Shown here: positions 4,570 to 5,742 of the stretch, in pieces
How positions within the stretch are numbered: position 1 is the stretch's first letter
Layout of the letters: the number at the start of each line of letters is the position of its first letter
From: Reyranella sp.
Lineage (GTDB): Bacteria > Pseudomonadota > Alphaproteobacteria > Reyranellales > Reyranellaceae
Direction: 5' to 3'
Assembly (NCBI GenBank): GCA_004296815.1
Contig: SCVT01000312.1
Span: 1 to 5,742, forward strand
Length of the DNA: 5,742 nt
Position numbers and translations under genes: made by a program
Notes under the pieces: generated by a model
Databases searched by the model: none
Seen by the model: only the letters and a program-made list of their open reading frames with translations
What the model was told of the DNA's origin: nothing

Positions 4570-5742
4570 ATGAAAGATGCTGATGCCCGCGCCCTGTTGC
4601 GCGCCATGTTCGACGCCGCCCTCGCTGTCGCCCGTCCCGCCACCTGCCTCGCGCCCTACATCTCTGCGCTGAAGCCGCCCAAGGGTCGGACTGTCGTCAT
4701 CGGCGCCGGCAAGGCGAGTGCCGCCATGGCCAAGGCCGTCGAGGATCAGTGGCCGCATCCGCTCGAAGGCCTCGTCGTCACGCGCTACGGCTACGGCGAA
4801 GCCTGCAAGCGAATCGAGATTGTCGAGGCCTCGCATCCCGTGCCCGACCACAAGGGCCGCGAGGCGGCCGAACGCATATTCGCCAAGGTCCAGCGCCTGT
4901 CGCCGGACGACCTTGTCCTCTGCCTAATCTCCGGCGGCGCCTCGGCGCTCCTCTCGCTGCCGACGCCCGGCCTCAGCCTCGGCGATAAGCAGGATCTCAA
5001 CCGTGCCTTGCTGAAGTCCGGTGCCAACATCACGGAGATGAACACGGTGCGGAAGCACCTTTCCATGATCAAGGGCGGCCGCCTCGCCATCGCTGCGCAG
5101 CCGGCACGCGTCCTCTCCTGGCTGATCTCCGACGTGCCCAACGACGATCCCGGCGTCATCGGCTCCGGTCCGACCGTCGCCGACAAGACGACCTTCGCCG
5201 ACGCCCTCGCCGTGCTGGCGAAATATCACATCTCGCCGCCGTCGAACGTGATGGCGCATCTAGAGGCCGGGGCCGCAGGCAAGGTCGAGGAGACGCCCAA
5301 GCCCGGCGACAAGCGTCTCGCCAATGTCGAGACAATCATGGTGGCGACGCCGAAGCGGTCGCTCGAAGCAGCTTCGGTCGTTGCCAAGAAGCACGGCTGT
5401 GAGGTCGTGATGCTGGGTGACAATCTCGAAGGCGAGGCCCGCGAGCTGGGCGCCACGCATGCACGACAGGCGCTCGACATCGCCAAGCGCGGCGGCAAGC
5501 CGGTGGCGATCCTGTCGGGCGGCGAGACGACGGTGACGGTGCGAGGCAAGGGACGCGGCGGCCGCAACGTCGAGTACCTCATGGCCGAGGCGATCGCCGC
5601 GAATGGCGCTCCAGGTATCTGGGGCCTGGCGGCCGACACCGACGGTGTCGACGGCGCCGAGGACATCGCCGGCGCCGTCTTCACGCCCGACACGCTGGCG
5701 CGTGCGCGGGCCAAGGGACGCGATCCGCAGGCCATGCTCGAC
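4570..5742 (+). CDS. glycerate 2-kinase, MOFRL/GckA-TtuD family (partial, 3' end missing)
   Basis: Frame 1 is open from the ATG at 4570 to the window end: 391 codons with no stop, of an expected length of about 420. It matches type-2 glycerate kinases, with an N-terminal DUF4147 domain followed by a C-terminal MOFRL domain. They phosphorylate D-glycerate with ATP, typically giving 2-phosphoglycerate, in glyoxylate, tartrate, serine-cycle or related routes. Visible blocks: VVIGAGKASAAMA at 42-54 with the likely catalytic Lys48; SHPVPD; CLISGGASALLSLP at 118-131; NTVRKHLSMIKGGRLA at 158-173; SDVPNDDPGVIGSGPT at 187-202; ILSGGETTVTV at about 314-324; GRGGRNVEY at 328-336 with Arg332, the conserved arginine; and ADTDGVDGAED near 355-365. 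The start fits the usual short helix 'ARALLRAMFDAALA'. Ribosome binding signal is weak. Gene names gckA and ttuD are both used for this family. The next gene is outside the window; pyruvate kinase is a common neighbour as I recall it. Confidence 0.94.
   Translation, partial: MKDADARALLRAMFDAALAVARPATCLAPYISALKPPKGRTVVIGAGKASAAMAKAVEDQWPHPLEGLVVTRYGYGEACKRIEIVEASHPVPDHKGREAAERIFAKVQRLSPDDLVLCLISGGASALLSLPTPGLSLGDKQDLNRALLKSGANITEMNTVRKHLSMIKGGRLAIAAQPARVLSWLISDVPNDDPGVIGSGPTVADKTTFADALAVLAKYHISPPSNVMAHLEAGAAGKVEETPKPGDKRLANVETIMVATPKRSLEAASVVAKKHGCEVVMLGDNLEGEARELGATHARQALDIAKRGGKPVAILSGGETTVTVRGKGRGGRNVEYLMAEAIAANGAPGIWGLAADTDGVDGAEDIAGAVFTPDTLARARAKGRDPQAMLD

Noticed and set aside
5226..5735. 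Minus-strand open frame of 169 codons inside glycerate kinase
   Set aside because: Ser/Ala/Pro-rich shadow of the MOFRL-domain coding strand, with no matching family motifs.
1..5742. Search by eye for tRNA, rRNA, CRISPR repeats, insertion sequence ends, integrase or toxin-antitoxin genes
   Set aside because: None found; coding density is high and the gaps over 100 bases (2932-3039 and 3313-3434) hold only the small elements listed.

Overview
The window is gene-dense, high-GC DNA (roughly two thirds G+C by eye) from a bacterial chromosome. It most likely comes from an alphaproteobacterium. The best markers are a GapR/DUF2312 nucleoid protein, a DUF1244 protein next to an N-formylglutamate amidohydrolase, and a type II NADP-isocitrate dehydrogenase tail. 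The Bug/TctC-type binding protein fits soil or freshwater Hyphomicrobiales/Rhodospirillales-like lineages with large sets of such receptors (for example Bradyrhizobium- or Reyranella-like), but genus cannot be settled from the sequence alone. No RNA gene, mobile element, integrase, CRISPR array or plasmid function is visible. It reads as ordinary core chromosome with one less ordinary secreted-protein pair.

Layout. (1) Bases 1-816, plus strand: the last 47 codons of isocitrate dehydrogenase, overlapping by 4 bases (GTGA) a DUF429 RNase H-fold predicted nuclease. (2) Bases 818-2931, minus strand: a secreted beta-propeller gene overlapping by 4 bases (ATGA) a tripartite tricarboxylate transporter (TTT) substrate-binding protein of the Bug/TctC family. 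The latter converges on DUF429 with a single base between stop codons. (3) Bases 3040-4540, minus strand: N-formylglutamate amidohydrolase, then DUF1244 after a short gap, then a GapR-like protein after a 122-base gap. (4) Bases 4570-5742, plus strand: the first 391 codons of glycerate 2-kinase (MOFRL/GckA/TtuD family), divergent from the amidohydrolase with only 29 bases between start codons and running off the window end.

How they work together. Isocitrate dehydrogenase (TCA cycle) and glycerate kinase (glycerate to phosphoglycerate, feeding enolase/PEP) are central carbon enzymes. N-formylglutamate amidohydrolase would release glutamate and formate. The beta-propeller and the Bug protein both carry signal peptides and are probably translationally coupled, so they should act together in the periplasm. 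No TctA/TctB membrane subunits are present in the window, so the Bug protein is either an orphan receptor or relies on permeases encoded elsewhere. GapR is a DNA-binding chromosome protein with no obvious metabolic link to its neighbours.

The most interesting item is the coupled beta-propeller/Bug pair. I saw no convincing evidence of a wholly new defence or mobile system here. The other findings are modest: very tight gene junctions, a 14-bp palindrome in the leader of the secreted pair, and small hairpins or repeats between genes.
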